NCBI GenBank assembly: GCA_963708715.1 | Contig: CAVPSU010000001.1 | Coordinates: 1 to 64,000, forward strand | DNA from: DAIOEK01 sp963708715 | GTDB lineage: Bacteria > Chloroflexota > Anaerolineae > Anaerolineales > Anaerolineaceae | Direction of reading: 5' to 3' | Length of the DNA stretch: 64,000 nucleotides | Shown: piece by piece, positions 35,388 to 44,057 of the stretch | Layout: the number at the start of each line of letters is the position of its first letter | Position numbering within the stretch: the first letter of the stretch is position 1 | The notes under the pieces: model-generated | Databases searched by the model: none | What the model saw: the letters and a program-made list of their open reading frames with translations, nothing else | What the model was told of the DNA's origin: nothing | Position numbers and translations under genes: made by a program

Positions 35388-37649
35388 TTACATTCCCTGA
35401 CTTAGATCGATACCGTCACGTCCTCGGAACAGGCGACTGGTGACGATGTTCAATACTCCAATAGCCAACATAACAAGAATAATGATCACTGTGGAATAAG
35501 CAGCAGCGATACTTACCCCTCCCTGTTCCCATTCACTCAATATGGATGCGGTCACGATCCGCCATTTTGCATTCACCAGGAAGATGATAGCCGAAAGACT
35601 TGTCATATGTCTGGTAAAACTGAAGATCAAACCCGCCAGGAGGGCAGGCAAAATCAGGGGTAAGGTTACTTTTCGAAACGTATACTGTGCATCTGCTCCG
35701 AGACTATTAGATGCTTCTTCAATGGATGGGTCGATCTGTTGCAGGGACGCTACACCAGCCCGTACAGATGCGGGTAAACTGCGGACGATATAGGCAGCCA
35801 TAATGATATATGCTCCACCCACGAGCGCAAAAGGAATTCCTGTAAATGATAGAGCGCAGGGGACGCTTAATCCAAGAATGCCAAGGATCACCCTGAAATT
35901 TCTTCCTTTCAAACCCATCAAGAGAACGACACTTATGACAAATATGGCAATGGCCAGTAACGAAGGAGCGGGTTGAAGTAAAGTCTTGATGTAGTCTGCG
36001 AATTGAAAAATAGCATTGCTCCAAAATCCACGACCCAGGGTCCGGCTAAAATCTGCAATGGGTTTGGATAATACGATAGCCCAATTGGTACTCATAATAT
36101 ACAAGCCAACCAGTAATACCAGTACGGTGATTCCCAGCTTCTTCCTTGCGAACAAGAGAATAATGCCCATGAGGATATAGATCGATCCAAGGAGGAAGAA
36201 CATCAACCTGGTTTCCATTTTTGAAACCAGAACTCCGGAGATCGTTCCCAAAATCAAGATTATTACTCGCTCCGCGGCATTTTTTCCGATTGCCTGGGCA
36301 TAGAAAAGCGCCAGTAGTGCATAAATACCGATAGCCAATGCCAGGGGAGGTTTATTAAATGCCAGGATAAATCCGATGCCCAGAATTGTACCGGGGATGG
36401 CTCCTCCGAGATTTGAACTAAAATCAAGCGCTTCTTTTCCGCTAAAATTCTTTCTAACCACCAGCCAGGCAATCACCATGCCCAATAAGGCGGCAAATGG
36501 CGTTGCCAACGCGCTCAAGAAGGTGGTATCCAGAATCGCTTCAACACCCCGTGTGACTGTCAATATCCAGTGTCGTAGCGTAGGGGTGAAATCCACACCC
36601 CACGAGAAGCTAAATGACCCATAGACAATGGTTGCATAAAGGAGGACAACAAACGCACAGATCAGGTAGGAAGTGATTATAAATCCCCAGCGTATGAAAG
36701 GATCTTTCTCTGTAACCTGGGCTGTGGCTGGTTTGCCGGTAACGGATATATATGAGCGCTTGTTCACGTAATAGCGTTGGATCATGAATAACACTAATGT
36801 TGGTATGATCAGAACCAAGGACAACGCAGATGCTTTTTGATAATCGTATTCACCGATCACAGCCAGGAATATCTGGGAAGATAAGACGGTTTTATTGCCT
36901 GCGATAAATAATGGATTTCCTAGGTCAGCCAGCGATTCAACAAAGAGAAGCAGGAAGGAACCTGCCAATCCAGGGATCAACAGTGGTAAGGTCACTGTCC
37001 GAAAGATATGAAAACGGTTTGCGCCCAGACTAGCAGCCGCTTCCTCCATGGCTGGATTTAGCCTCTCCAACATCGCCCGGATGATCAGATATGCAACCGA
37101 AAAGAAAGTGATAGTCTGCACAATGACAAGACCATCCATGCCATAAATATCATTCATTCCGCTTACATAGGTTATCCCGAGGATTTTCTTTGTGATAACC
37201 CCATTTCGACCGAATAATAAGATCAAACTAAGAGCCAGAGCAAAAGGTGGTGAGACAGTGGGTAGAAGCGCTAACCAGTGGATGATCTTTTTGCCGGGTA
37301 TATTACACCGGACGATGGTGTAGGCGAATATAAATCCAACCACTGTTCCAAAAATAGCAGTCAGTAACCCCATTGTCATTGTGTCATAAAACGCACGCCT
37401 TAGCGCAGGTCCATAGTAAGTATCAAAATAACGAGAAAAATAGGTTAGATCGAACGCGCCTTCCTTTGAGAAGAATCCCCCGATAATCGTTCGATAGATG
37501 GGTAGTATTACGAAAACGAAAATGATAATTCCTGAGATCAGAAGGCTCATAAAGAGCACCGGATCTCTGAAGATCAGAGTGAATTCTCTGAGTCGATTTT
37601 TGATATTCGGAAGAAATTTCCCTTGAGAAGTTGTTGACCGCACTGACAT
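35388..37649 (-). CDS. Fused double-domain ABC permease (FbpB-like) with an inserted membrane region
   Basis: The 753-residue permease combines two transmembrane units in one chain, each with an EAA coupling loop: E-E-A-A-A-S-L-G-A-N-R near residue 205 and E-E-A-S-N-S-L-G-A-D near 660. FbpB-type fusions usually have about 530-560 residues. The extra ~200 lie between about 440 and 610 and encode further hydrophobic helices that belong to neither canonical unit. It lies between the binding protein and the ATPase, downstream of an attenuating hairpin. Confidence 0.88.
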   Translation of the reverse strand: MSVRSTTSQGKFLPNIKNRLREFTLIFRDPVLFMSLLISGIIIFVFVILPIYRTIIGGFFSKEGAFDLTYFSRYFDTYYGPALRRAFYDTMTMGLLTAIFGTVVGFIFAYTIVRCNIPGKKIIHWLALLPTVSPPFALALSLILLFGRNGVITKKILGITYVSGMNDIYGMDGLVIVQTITFFSVAYLIIRAMLERLNPAMEEAAASLGANRFHIFRTVTLPLLIPGLAGSFLLLFVESLADLGNPLFIAGNKTVLSSQIFLAVIGEYDYQKASALSLVLIIPTLVLFMIQRYYVNKRSYISVTGKPATAQVTEKDPFIRWGFIITSYLICAFVVLLYATIVYGSFSFSWGVDFTPTLRHWILTVTRGVEAILDTTFLSALATPFAALLGMVIAWLVVRKNFSGKEALDFSSNLGGAIPGTILGIGFILAFNKPPLALAIGIYALLALFYAQAIGKNAAERVIILILGTISGVLVSKMETRLMFFLLGSIYILMGIILLFARKKLGITVLVLLVGLYIMSTNWAIVLSKPIADFSRTLGRGFWSNAIFQFADYIKTLLQPAPSLLAIAIFVISVVLLMGLKGRNFRVILGILGLSVPCALSFTGIPFALVGGAYIIMAAYIVRSLPASVRAGVASLQQIDPSIEEASNSLGADAQYTFRKVTLPLILPALLAGLIFSFTRHMTSLSAIIFLVNAKWRIVTASILSEWEQGGVSIAAAYSTVIIILVMLAIGVLNIVTSRLFRGRDGIDLSQGM

Positions 37650-37672
37650 CTACATATTCCTTCCAATAAAAA

Positions 37673-37699
37673 TACCGGGCGGCATTAAGCCGCCCGGTA
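37673..37699 (-). terminator. Intrinsic terminator/attenuator after the binding-protein gene
   Basis: Perfect 11-bp GC-rich arms TACCGGGCGGC (37673-37683) and GCCGCCCGGTA (37689-37699) have a 5-base loop and TATTTTTATT on the minus strand. Partial read-through would give more binding protein than permease, a common arrangement. Confidence 0.85.
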
Positions 37700-37710
37700 A
37701 GATAAACAGA

Positions 37711-38865
37711 TTATTGTTTCAGGTTCTCAGCGTTCGCGATCTCGTTGGTGAATTTCTCAACAAAAGCTTTTTTATTGGTTCCAGCCCATTGAAAATCATA
37801 ATCGATCAGATTGACCTGGAGCAGTTCGGGGTGAGAGAGTTCCACACCTTTGACGGTTGGCGCCTGGTACGCAGCATAGACTGGTCCCAACGCTTGCGCT
37901 TCCGGTGTTAAAGCCCAATCAAACCAAAGTTTGGCTGCCTGGATGTTTTTGGCGCCCTTCATCAACGCCATACCACCGATTTCAAATCCAGTTCCCTCGG
38001 CTGGGAAGGTCAACTGCAATGGCAGCTTGTTGTTTTCGATTTCATTGACAATATCGTGTGAAAAAACCACGGCAACGGCGGCTTCGCCCTGACCGACGAA
38101 TTTAGCAGGTGCAGCGCCACTCTTGGTGAACTGGGCCATCTGACCAGCGTATTTCTTCAAATATTCCCAGCCGGCTTCTTCACCGCGAAGCTGTAGAACT
38201 GTTGCCATAGCGGTATAAGATGTACCAGAAGTGGAAGGATGGGCAACCATTACCTGACTTTTAAATTCTGGTTTCAGGAGATCGTCCCATGATGTGGGTG
38301 CAGCAGTTCCTGGATGAGCAGCAAGCCAGTCGGTATTGGTTGCGAATCCCAGGGTACCAACATAAACTCCCGCCCAGTAGTTTTCGGCGTCTTTCATCTT
38401 TGAGGGATCGGTAATATTGACCATGTTTGGCGAATCATATGCTTCCAGTAAACCTTCCTCTTTGGCAGCTACAAAACTGTCGATGGGACCGCCCCACCAA
38501 ATATCAAAAGTCGGATTGTCTTTTTCTGCCTGGAGGCGTGCCAGAGCTTCACCGGCTGACATTCGAACATAATTGACAGTGATACCGTATTTTGCTTCGA
38601 ATTCCTGCTTCATTCCCTGGCACCATTGTTCCTGGGGAGTGCATAGCAGATTTAATTCAGTGTCAGTTATAACAGCAGGTGCTTCAGTAGGAGCAGGGGC
38701 AACTGTTGCAGCAACAGGAGCTTCGGTCGCTGGTGCGGGTGCGACAGGGGCTTCTGTTGGGACGGCTGGTGCTTCTGGGGCGACAGGAGCAGGAGCACAT
38801 GCTGACAGGACCATCACCATCACCATGGTCAGCGCCATCACGAAACCAACTTTTTTCGATATCAT
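37711..38865 (-). CDS. ABC transporter substrate-binding lipoprotein (FbpA/AfuA-like)
   Basis: About 384 residues from ATG 38865 (GGAGG six bases upstream). Lipoprotein signal with lipobox L-S-A-C near residue 23, an Ala/Pro/Thr spacer, then a type II periplasmic-binding fold (F-D-I-W-W-G-G-P-I-D near 130; S-G-T-S-Y-T-A-M-A near 215; A-K-L-W-F-D-W-A-L-T-P-E-A-Q near 315). Relatives bind ferric iron, 2-aminoethylphosphonate, phosphodiesters or hexose phosphates. There is no obvious Tyr pair for iron. With phosphatase and GH genes on both sides, a phosphorylated or phosphate-derived sugar is an attractive but unproven ligand. Confidence 0.87.
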   Translation of the reverse strand: MISKKVGFVMALTMVMVMVLSACAPAPVAPEAPAVPTEAPVAPAPATEAPVAATVAPAPTEAPAVITDTELNLLCTPQEQWCQGMKQEFEAKYGITVNYVRMSAGEALARLQAEKDNPTFDIWWGGPIDSFVAAKEEGLLEAYDSPNMVNITDPSKMKDAENYWAGVYVGTLGFATNTDWLAAHPGTAAPTSWDDLLKPEFKSQVMVAHPSTSGTSYTAMATVLQLRGEEAGWEYLKKYAGQMAQFTKSGAAPAKFVGQGEAAVAVVFSHDIVNEIENNKLPLQLTFPAEGTGFEIGGMALMKGAKNIQAAKLWFDWALTPEAQALGPVYAAYQAPTVKGVELSHPELLQVNLIDYDFQWAGTNKKAFVEKFTNEIANAENLKQ

Positions 38866-38897
38866 TCTATTCCTCCATAAGGATATTGTTTGGAATT

Positions 38898-38958
38898 GCA
38901 CAGGAACCTGTGCCTGGCTTAGTCTATCGTATTAATAGACGTAACACTATAGATTATA
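38898..38958 (-). promoter_or_regulatory. Promoter and palindromic operator of the ABC importer operon
   Basis: On the minus strand an extended -10 TTGCTATAAT has its TATAAT at 38953-38958, with no good -35. Between it and the start codon lies a perfect palindrome GCACAGG-AA-CCTGTGC (38898-38913), well placed for a repressor or leader hairpin. Confidence 0.55.
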
Positions 38959-39396
38959 GCAATATCCTATGAATCGAAGAAATATAATTTGTCATAAGTT
39001 TTCTCAATATTAATCAATCAAAAGGATAATTTTCAAAAGCTGGAGCAGCCGAATTTATATAGATACTTATCCAAAACCTTCAGGTTAGACAATGGTTAGG
39101 AATCTCCAATACTGAGTGCTATAACCAACTATGGTGCCAGGAGACCAACCTGGTTTACACCTAATAATCCAAATCGACTTCCATGTGATAGATTGTTGAG
39201 ATCATCCCATTAAGGATGTGTACGTTTACAATTTATTGGTAAATTACAACCCGAGATGAGTGGGGAAACAAAGCTTCGGGAAAACGGTCGTTCTTGACCG
39301 TGATTGTCAGGATGTCCCTTCTGTAAACGCAAGATATGGCTATCGATCCATCAGCCAAAATTCAGATTGAACAGCCTGGCAAATAGGAGCTTTGTC
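38959..39396. other. Intergenic region upstream of the secreted metallophosphatase gene
   Basis: I see no gene. Several small stems occur: CCAGG/CCTGG at about 39139-39155 and ACGGTC/GACCGT at about 39283-39299. A ribosome site AGGAG precedes the ATG at 39397. I tested it for riboswitch cores and found no convincing match. Confidence 0.35.
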
Positions 39397-41871
39397 ATGC
39401 AAATTAAATTCGTATTTAGATTCGTATCCTTTTTGCTATTGCTTACATTACTAATTAGCAGCAATTTCTTATCTGTAGCAGCCGATGTAAATCAATCCAA
39501 TAAGACTGTTAAAGTAACACTGCTATCCGCTGAGTCTGACGCCTCAGTAAATGCGGAATTTCCTGACCAAAATTATGGCTTGGAAAAAACACTCTATGTG
39601 AAGAGTTCCCCCGCATCAGTTGGATATGTAAGGTTTAATACCTCCGAGATGCCTGAAGGAGCCATACAATCAGTAATATTGCGGGTCTATCTGCAAGGTG
39701 GTGATCCTTCAGATCTTTTGGTTAGTGCTGTCCAAAATACTGACTGGTCAGAAGATACAATCACGTATCAAAATGCGCCTTTAATCAAAGACACAATTGC
39801 CAAACTTGAACGATCAAGTGTCGGCGAATGGGTAGAATTTGATCTTTCCTCTTATTTCCGCGGAAAAGGGATATATACACTCGCGCTCACATCGATTACT
39901 CAAAATTCAAGTAACCTGATTCCTTCAAGGGAAGCGGATGGTCATGAACCCCACTTAGCGATCACAATCGAAGAACTTGGAGCGCTCCCCGCTGATATTA
40001 ATTCAGTGACAGACATTCAGCCAACGGATACTTCGCTCCCACTAACGGAATCTACGCCAACAGACTTTCCTACCCAACCATCCCTCCAATTGCCGAATCT
40101 GGAACCAACCATTGACTTGCCCGATGAAACTACTTCGGTTGATCCAACCTCTACGCTCCAGGAACCTCCTCCAACTGTGACAGATATACTTACTCCAGAG
40201 GTTTCACCAACCAAGTTCCCTACTCAACCATCCCTTCAATTACCATCGCCAACCTCAGATCAGAATCCTGAGATCCAGGCAGATGCAGCCGCCTTAAAAG
40301 AGTACATCTTTGTTCCAGAAGCAGATGCTTACGTCAATAGAAACCGTCCAAAAACAAATTATGGAAAACTCTCTGTATTACGGGTGGATAACTCACCAAA
40401 AGTTAAAAGCTATCTCCGATTTAATGTCGATGGTTTGGGTGAGCAAGCAATTAGCAAAGCGCGTTTATTTATCTACTCGAATAGTGGATCCAACAAAGGC
40501 ATCGCAATTAAAAAAGTAGCAAATAACACCTGGGGAGAGATGTCAATCAAATATACGAATGCTCCTGAAATGGGTACTACTCTGTCTTCTGTTCCAGTCG
40601 TCCGAGGAGGAACCTGGATCGGATTGGATGTGACATCAGCGGTAACTGGTGAGAATCGTATTAGTTTCGGATTGATTACTCCCGGGTCGACATCCATTAA
40701 TCTCTCATCCCGTGAAACTGGATCAAGGTCTCCATTTTTGGTCATCACGGTTAATGGTGAAACTACGACCTCGATACCAACGATCTCACCAGATCCAACT
40801 GCAACAAGCGCCCCTGCAATTTTGCCAACACTGACGCCTACTCCAATGTCCGCACCCACCTCCACCGAGACAAGTACGCCAATCATTGTCTCGTCATCTA
40901 CCCCTACTGATATTCCTCCTATTACGGCGACTGCAACGTTGGGAACGACCTTGACACCATTACAATCATCCACAGCAACAGCAACTGCGACAGGGACGCC
41001 ATTACCATCATCCACAGCCACTACCACAAGAACACCTACGCCCATATTCACCCATACAGTGACAGCGGATTCGACTAACGATCCAGTTCTGGTAGGAGCA
41101 GGAGATATTGCGAGTTGTTCGAGCATCGGTGATGAAGCCACGGAGAGATTATTGGATGCAATTCCCGGAACCGTTTTTACAACCGGCGACAATGTGTATG
41201 ATAGTGGATCCATCTCGGAATATGTCGATTGTTACAACCCTACTTGGGGAAGGTTCAAAGCGAGAACGATGCCATCGGTAGGAAACCATGATTATATAAC
41301 CTCAGGCGCTACCGGATATTATGCTTATTTCGGAGCAGCAGCAGGCGTCCCCGGCAAGGGTTATTACTCATATGACCTGGGAAAATGGCATATCGTTGTC
41401 CTTAATAGCGAAATTAGCACCTCCACCAGTTCTGAACAGGTAACCTGGCTGAGACAGGATCTGGCAGCAAATCCAGTAACCTGTACATTGGCTTATTGGC
41501 ATCGACCCCGGTTCTCGAGTGGGGCAGAACATGGTAGCAGTACCAGTGTTCAACCGCTTTGGCAAGCGTTGTACGATTATCAGGCTGATGTGATCATTAA
41601 TGGTCACGACCATACCTATGAGCGCTTTGCACCTCAATCTCCGACCGGTGCCTCAGATCCAAATGGTATCAGGGAATTTGTTGCAGGGATGGGAGGAAGA
41701 TCTCATTATGGATTTGGCAACATCCTACCAAATAGTGAAGTACAAAATTCGGATACCTTTGGCGTATTAAAGCTGACTTTACATGATACAAACTATGATT
41801 GGGAATTTGTTCCAGTAGCAGGCAAAACATTTACCGATAGCGGTAATGCATCTTGCATACAATCAAAGTGA
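39397..41871 (+). CDS. Secreted metallophosphatase with two CBM96/DNRLRE domains
   Basis: About 824 residues from ATG 39397 (AGGAG seven bases upstream; the frame opens earlier at 39304 without a ribosome site). The order is signal peptide (L-L-L-L-T-L-L-I, cleavage near V-A-A-D), CBM96 domain 1 (about 35-195), Thr/Pro linker (about 200-295), CBM96 domain 2 (about 305-450: E-A-D-A-Y-V-N-R), second linker (about 455-560), and calcineurin-type phosphatase (about 565-820: A-G-D-I-A-S, G-D-N-V-Y-D-S-G, G-N-H-D-Y, Y-W-H-R-P-R-F, N-G-H-D-H-T-Y-E-R). It closely parallels the C-terminal half of the protein at 30718, suggesting duplication with domain gain or loss. Confidence 0.87.
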   Translation: MQIKFVFRFVSFLLLLTLLISSNFLSVAADVNQSNKTVKVTLLSAESDASVNAEFPDQNYGLEKTLYVKSSPASVGYVRFNTSEMPEGAIQSVILRVYLQGGDPSDLLVSAVQNTDWSEDTITYQNAPLIKDTIAKLERSSVGEWVEFDLSSYFRGKGIYTLALTSITQNSSNLIPSREADGHEPHLAITIEELGALPADINSVTDIQPTDTSLPLTESTPTDFPTQPSLQLPNLEPTIDLPDETTSVDPTSTLQEPPPTVTDILTPEVSPTKFPTQPSLQLPSPTSDQNPEIQADAAALKEYIFVPEADAYVNRNRPKTNYGKLSVLRVDNSPKVKSYLRFNVDGLGEQAISKARLFIYSNSGSNKGIAIKKVANNTWGEMSIKYTNAPEMGTTLSSVPVVRGGTWIGLDVTSAVTGENRISFGLITPGSTSINLSSRETGSRSPFLVITVNGETTTSIPTISPDPTATSAPAILPTLTPTPMSAPTSTETSTPIIVSSSTPTDIPPITATATLGTTLTPLQSSTATATATGTPLPSSTATTTRTPTPIFTHTVTADSTNDPVLVGAGDIASCSSIGDEATERLLDAIPGTVFTTGDNVYDSGSISEYVDCYNPTWGRFKARTMPSVGNHDYITSGATGYYAYFGAAAGVPGKGYYSYDLGKWHIVVLNSEISTSTSSEQVTWLRQDLAANPVTCTLAYWHRPRFSSGAEHGSSTSVQPLWQALYDYQADVIINGHDHTYERFAPQSPTGASDPNGIREFVAGMGGRSHYGFGNILPNSEVQNSDTFGVLKLTLHDTNYDWEFVPVAGKTFTDSGNASCIQSK

Positions 41872-41931
41872 TTTGTCAGAAATTATCGATTGCTGAGTCA
41901 TCTGATAACGATAGTAAAGACCTTAAAATAA

Positions 41932-41956
41932 AGACTACCCTGGGGTTGGGTAGTCT
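41932..41956. terminator. Hairpin terminator between the phosphatase gene and tRNA-Pro
   Basis: Perfect 9-bp arms AGACTACCC (41932-41940) and GGGTAGTCT (41948-41956) have a 7-base loop. On the minus strand it is followed by TTATTTTAAGG, so it ends the tRNA transcript; it may also stop read-through from the plus strand. Confidence 0.75.
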
Positions 41957-41961
41957 GTTAG

Positions 41962-42036
41962 TCGGGGCGCCGGGAGTTGAACCCGGGACCTCTTGCACCC
42001 CATGCAAGCGCGCTAGCCGGGCTGCGCCACGCCCCG
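41962..42036 (-). tRNA. tRNA-Pro (anticodon GGG)
   Basis: The minus strand folds as a full cloverleaf. The acceptor stem CGGGGCG pairs with CGCCCCG, and starts with the C1 typical of proline tRNAs. The anticodon stem CTTGC/GCAAG encloses loop ATGGGGT, giving anticodon GGG. The T stem CCGGG/CCCGG has loop TTCAACT. The discriminator base is A and no CCA is encoded. It lies 69 bases downstream of the methyltransferase gene on the same strand. Confidence 0.95.
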
Positions 42037-42105
42037 AACAACGAACGATATTATAGTCAGTTCAGCTTATTTCTGCAACCCTTGAAATTCAATTCATTCG
42101 CGAAA

Positions 42106-42861
42106 TTAATTACTTCTTTTGCTTCCGTGTGCATAGAAGACGGGTACAAATAAAATTCGTTCTCCCGAACTGGTCGCATCCGAATTCTTCATTTTTAAAG
42201 CTGTCAGGTCTTCTTCTTGGATATCCGGCAGATCATGTTGCAGCATGCTCCATTCAAGCGGTTGTGAGTTGTTCAGCTCGGAAGGTTTCCACTGTCCGCC
42301 AAGGACTCCTGTTTCTTCCACCTGTAAGCCGGCAGCATGTAACCAATAGCCTACCTGCCTTCCTGCCTGAATGTTCGCTCCTTGCGCCTTTAAAGAAGCC
42401 GTTTGCTGCTCACCGAGCCGGACATTCACTTCCGGCCAATCCACCCGCGCGGAGTGGTCGGGTTCACCCAAAAGTACTACATGCCCGCCCGGTTTCAATA
42501 TCCGTTTGATTTCCTTGATAGCAACCACCGGATCCTTAAGCCACAATAACAGAAAATGACAAAGGACCACGTCGAAATGATTCTTAAGGAAGGGTAAAGT
42601 AAGACCATCCGCAGTCAGAAAATGTGTGTAATCAGTATGCCTGGCAGCAAAGAGCGTGGTCTCATATGAGATATCTAATGCGATTGTGCTTGTTATCCCC
42701 CGATTGTATAACTCTCGTTCCAGAACTCCAGTCCCACAACCGATGTCTAGTATGGACTGGTCAGCGGACAGATTTATTTTCTGGTAGAGATAAGAACGGA
42801 TGGACGATGTCCATCCGGCTTGTTGTTCATATCGTAAATTCCAATCATCCAGGGAAAACAT
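42106..42861 (-). CDS. Class I SAM-dependent methyltransferase
   Basis: This 251-residue cytoplasmic protein has a Rossmann methyltransferase fold: motif I I-L-D-I-G-C-G-T-G-V-L near residue 38, A-L-D-I near 61 for the ribose, F-D-V-V-L-C-H-F-L-L near 95, and L-K-P-G-G-H-V-V-L-L-G-E near 122. It belongs to the Methyltransf_11-like group, which is broad and does not reveal the substrate. It begins two bases after the degenerate radical SAM gene and is the last gene of the five-gene operon, so it may methylate the same target that the radical SAM pair handles. Confidence 0.85.
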   Translation of the reverse strand: MFSLDDWNLRYEQQAGWTSSIRSYLYQKINLSADQSILDIGCGTGVLERELYNRGITSTIALDISYETTLFAARHTDYTHFLTADGLTLPFLKNHFDVVLCHFLLLWLKDPVVAIKEIKRILKPGGHVVLLGEPDHSARVDWPEVNVRLGEQQTASLKAQGANIQAGRQVGYWLHAAGLQVEETGVLGGQWKPSELNNSQPLEWSMLQHDLPDIQEEDLTALKMKNSDATSSGERILFVPVFYAHGSKRSN

Positions 42862-42863
42862 AC

Positions 42864-44045
42864 CTATTTCGGAGATGTCCTCGCCGGATTATTCCAAATG
42901 GTTTCCCAGGGGCTTAGGAGCAAATTTCCGAGTGGTTGGTTTATCCCTTGTGCAGGTAACACATCTCCATCCGGTTCAACATATAACCAGGCTTTTCCAG
43001 CCCCGTTGATAACCGCCTCTCCCTCCATTTCCTTCGCTACGAGGTTGTGAATCGAATAAGGTACTGGAATATCCCAAACCAGGGATACACTCTTACTGGC
43101 AGCATAGTTAGCGCATTTCTTGAGGATCGAAGTGAATTCTTCAGAACTTACAGTGAGTGACAGACTCTTTACGCCCATTCCAGCCAACCGGTCAATAGTT
43201 TCGATATAAGAATCCAGATCGGCAGACCCAATTGTCAGATGAACGGTTACGAATACATCTTCTTTAATAGTATCCAATACCGCTTCCCAGGATTGGTCTT
43301 CCCTGGGATCGAGCAAAATCATTAGATGATCGATACCGGCGTATAACAGGTCATGTAAATATTCCGGATCACATAAACGATATCCATCCGTTAGTAACCC
43401 TGTAACTTGTCCAAGCTTTTCTGAAAAGGCAATCAGGTCGATCAGGTCAGGTCGGATGGTAGGTTCACCTCCGGTAAATATGACATGTGGAATTCCGGCG
43501 TCCCAACCTTTTTGGAGAATTTGATGCCACTCTTCCGTCAACAACTCTCGTCGGACTCGTTCGGTAGGTACAACATCTGAAGAGATAATTTCATTCTGAC
43601 GGTACGTCAGCGCACAATCCAACCGATAAGGTGCTGATATTTCAACACTATATGGATCGGTCCGGTCTATCGCAAAATACGTTTCTGGATCCAGATCTTC
43701 TGTTTTCGCCATGGATTCAATCGTATCAAGAAATTGCTGATAATCACCCTGCAGTACGTCCCGTTTTACATTGTAACGATCGGAAATCTGATCAAGAATG
43801 GTTTTTGTCGAGGCGCCATGGACCAGGTAGTAGGCAAATTCTGCCGCAGTTTTATTCAGGTGCAATGTGGTGCGTGCGTTGACAATGAGCAAACCTTTCC
43901 CGTCCGGCTCCATGCGGAGATGCAACCGATATTGGGTAGGTGCGTCAGGTGGTGTTTGGAAATGATACATCCCGGCGGGAAGAGGAAGTGCAGGTGTTCT
44001 AACCGGTTGGAAAATTTGGGTTATTTTTGAAAACATTTTATCCAT
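42864..44045 (-). CDS. Degenerate radical SAM/SPASM-like protein lacking all cluster cysteines (pseudoenzyme)
   Basis: The 393 residues align along their length with the next gene upstream: a PqqD-like N-terminal region (about 25-115), then a radical SAM barrel with V-I-F-T-G-G-E-P-T-I-R-P-D near 190. Where the partner has R-C-N-N-D-C-P-H-C, this protein has R-Q-N-E-I-I-S-S-D, so no [4Fe-4S] cluster can form there. The SPASM cysteines are also gone (L-P-A-Q in place of L-P-C-Q) and the C-terminus is ~60 residues shorter. The reading frame is intact with a good ribosome site (AGAGG), so the protein is maintained. I infer a non-catalytic partner or substrate-presenting subunit. Confidence 0.8.
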   Translation of the reverse strand: MDKMFSKITQIFQPVRTPALPLPAGMYHFQTPPDAPTQYRLHLRMEPDGKGLLIVNARTTLHLNKTAAEFAYYLVHGASTKTILDQISDRYNVKRDVLQGDYQQFLDTIESMAKTEDLDPETYFAIDRTDPYSVEISAPYRLDCALTYRQNEIISSDVVPTERVRRELLTEEWHQILQKGWDAGIPHVIFTGGEPTIRPDLIDLIAFSEKLGQVTGLLTDGYRLCDPEYLHDLLYAGIDHLMILLDPREDQSWEAVLDTIKEDVFVTVHLTIGSADLDSYIETIDRLAGMGVKSLSLTVSSEEFTSILKKCANYAASKSVSLVWDIPVPYSIHNLVAKEMEGEAVINGAGKAWLYVEPDGDVLPAQGINQPLGNLLLSPWETIWNNPARTSPK

Positions 44046-44057
44046 AAGATTTCCTCT

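Noticed and set aside
38959..39396. Possible riboswitch (c-di-GMP- or cobalamin-like) upstream of the secreted phosphatase
   Set aside because: Only isolated short stems and fragments of motifs; no complete consensus core could be aligned.
40473..41213. A 246-residue minus-strand open frame
   Set aside because: It is antisense to the Thr/Pro linker and phosphatase part of the 39397-41871 gene. Its Val/Gly-rich content is what reverse-reading of Thr/Pro codons gives.
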